Shown: positions 15,184 through 15,761 of the stretch, one piece after another
Numbering within the stretch: position 1 is the stretch's first letter
How the letters are laid out: each line of letters opens with the position of its first letter
Assembly: GCA_002440065.1 (NCBI GenBank)
Contig: DJRK01000111.1
Location: forward strand, 15,495-31,255
DNA length: 15,761 nt
Direction: 5' to 3'
From: Atopobium sp. UBA6362
GTDB taxonomy: Bacteria; Actinomycetota; Coriobacteriia; Coriobacteriales; Atopobiaceae
Position numbers and translations under genes: made by a program
The notes under the pieces: generated by a model
What the model was told of the DNA's origin: nothing
The model's database searches: none
Seen by the model: only the letters and a program-made list of their open reading frames with translations

Positions 15184-15201
15184 GTCAAATAGTTTGTAGT
15201 A

Positions 15202-15223
15202 GGGGGGCGCTTGAGCGCTCCCC
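15202..15223 (+). other. Hairpin between rplE and rpsZ
   Basis: GGGGGGCGC (15202-15210) pairs with GCGCTCCCC (15215-15223), nine pairs with one G-T wobble, around the loop TTGA. No T-run follows and AAGGAGGA for rpsZ begins 13 bases later, so a translational, stability or processing role is more likely than termination. Confidence 0.5.
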
Positions 15224-15247
15224 CAAGGATTCTCTGAAGGAGGATTT

Positions 15248-15433
15248 GTGGCTAAGACATCGATGATCGTCAAGGCGTCGCGCGAGCCGAAGTACTCGAC
15301 CCGCAAGCAGAACCGTTGCCAGCGCTGTGGGCGTCCCCACTCCGTGTATCGCAAGTTCGGCCTCTGCCGTCTGTGCTTCCGCGAGCTTGCGAGCAAGGGC
15401 GAGCTTCCTGGCGTCCGCAAGGCTAGCTGGTAG
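15248..15433 (+). CDS. rpsZ: 30S ribosomal protein S14, type Z
   Basis: S14 is a late-assembling 30S head protein next to S3 and S10. The 61-residue length and four cysteines (C24, C27, C40, C43 in CQRCGR and CRLCFRELA) mark the short zinc-binding C+ form typical of Gram-positive bacteria, often called RpsN1 or RpsZ. The start is GTG 15248, four bases after AAGGAGG at 15237-15243, and the N-terminus [10 protein letters not shown] and C-terminus [11 protein letters not shown] are family-like. A zinc-free paralogue, if present, is not in this window. Confidence 0.97.
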   Translation: MAKTSMIVKASREPKYSTRKQNRCQRCGRPHSVYRKFGLCRLCFRELASKGELPGVRKASW

Positions 15434-15458
15434 GACGCAAAGGGCTCTGGCGCTCAGG

Positions 15459-15481
15459 CGCGCCCGCTAAGGGTCGGCGCG
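15459..15481 (+). other. Weak hairpin before rpsH
   Basis: CGCGCC (15459-15464) pairs with GGCGCG (15476-15481) around an 11-base loop in the 92-base gap between rpsZ and rpsH. The neighbourhood is G+C-rich, so a 6-bp match is only modest evidence. It lies about 30 bases before the rpsH ribosome binding site AGGAGA (15511-15516). Confidence 0.3.
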
Positions 15482-15525
15482 AACCGAGCGTACAGGTTCA
15501 TCATTAACAAAGGAGAAAAGGATCT

Positions 15526-15761
15526 ATGAAGATTACCGATCCCGTTTCTGACATGCTCACGCGTATCCGCAACGGCAATTCGGCGAACAAGCCCGAGGTC
15601 TCCATGCCTTCTACCAAGGTTCTCGTGGAGATCGCGCGCGTCATGTGCGAGGAGGGCTACATCGCCTCCTATGAGGTCGAGGACACCAAGCCCCAGAAGA
15701 CCCTGCACATCACGCTCAAGTACGGCGCCCGTCGCGCCAAGGTCATCAAGGGCATCAAGCG
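15526..15761 (+). CDS. rpsH: 30S ribosomal protein S8, 5' part (runs off window end)
   Basis: S8 is a primary 16S rRNA-binding protein of the 30S platform and, in E. coli, the repressor of the spc operon. About 78 of roughly 132 residues are present: [18 protein letters not shown], then [20 protein letters not shown] and the start of the C-terminal domain. AGGAGA at 15511-15516 supports ATG 15526. The gene is cut by the window edge, not broken. Confidence 0.96.
   Translation, partial: MKITDPVSDMLTRIRNGNSANKPEVSMPSTKVLVEIARVMCEEGYIASYEVEDTKPQKTLHITLKYGARRAKVIKGIK

Overview
The window is part of a bacterial chromosome, high in G+C, with ribosomal-protein genes that use C-ending codons heavily. 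The protein style (actinobacterial-looking L3 and L2, zinc-ribbon S14 and L24) together with a BglG/LicT-regulated PTS operon suggests a gut Coriobacteriia such as Collinsella. That placement is inference and was not checked against a database.

Layout: 1-2147 is the end of a str-type operon: the 3' part of fusA (EF-G), then rpsJ (S10) 37 bases later, closed by a strong Rho-independent terminator. 2148-8665 is an insertion that separates rpsJ from rplC, which are adjacent in most bacteria. It carries a five-gene sugar operon: LicT-type antiterminator, PTS EIIBC, GH1 phospho-beta-glucosidase, stand-alone EIIA(Glc)-type protein and an FGGY kinase. A 67-base palindromic repeat lies on each side of this operon (2166-2232 and 8331-8397). 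The two copies are about 75% identical in the same orientation and keep their stems through compensatory changes. 8398-15761 is the rest of the S10/spc cluster: rplC-rplD-rplW, rplB-rpsS-rplV-rpsC-rplP-rpmC-rpsQ, rplN-rplX, then rplE-rpsZ-rpsH (rpsH runs off the end). All genes are on the + strand.

How the parts work together: in the sugar operon, EIIA and EIIBC import and phosphorylate a beta-glucoside and the GH1 enzyme hydrolyses the 6-phospho-glycoside. The FGGY kinase, glycerol-kinase-like but with a changed substrate pocket, may phosphorylate the released second moiety. The antiterminator gene has in its own leader a RAT-like element overlapping a hairpin whose 3' arm runs into its ribosome binding site, so the operon probably controls itself.

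The ribosomal part is unusually segmented. rpsJ is cut off by a terminator, rplC has its own candidate promoter and a structured leader, and a second strong terminator lies between rplX and rplE. Hairpins also occupy the gaps rplW/rplB, rpsQ/rplN, rplE/rpsZ and rpsZ/rpsH. No tRNA, rRNA, CRISPR array, transposase or intact insertion sequence was seen.
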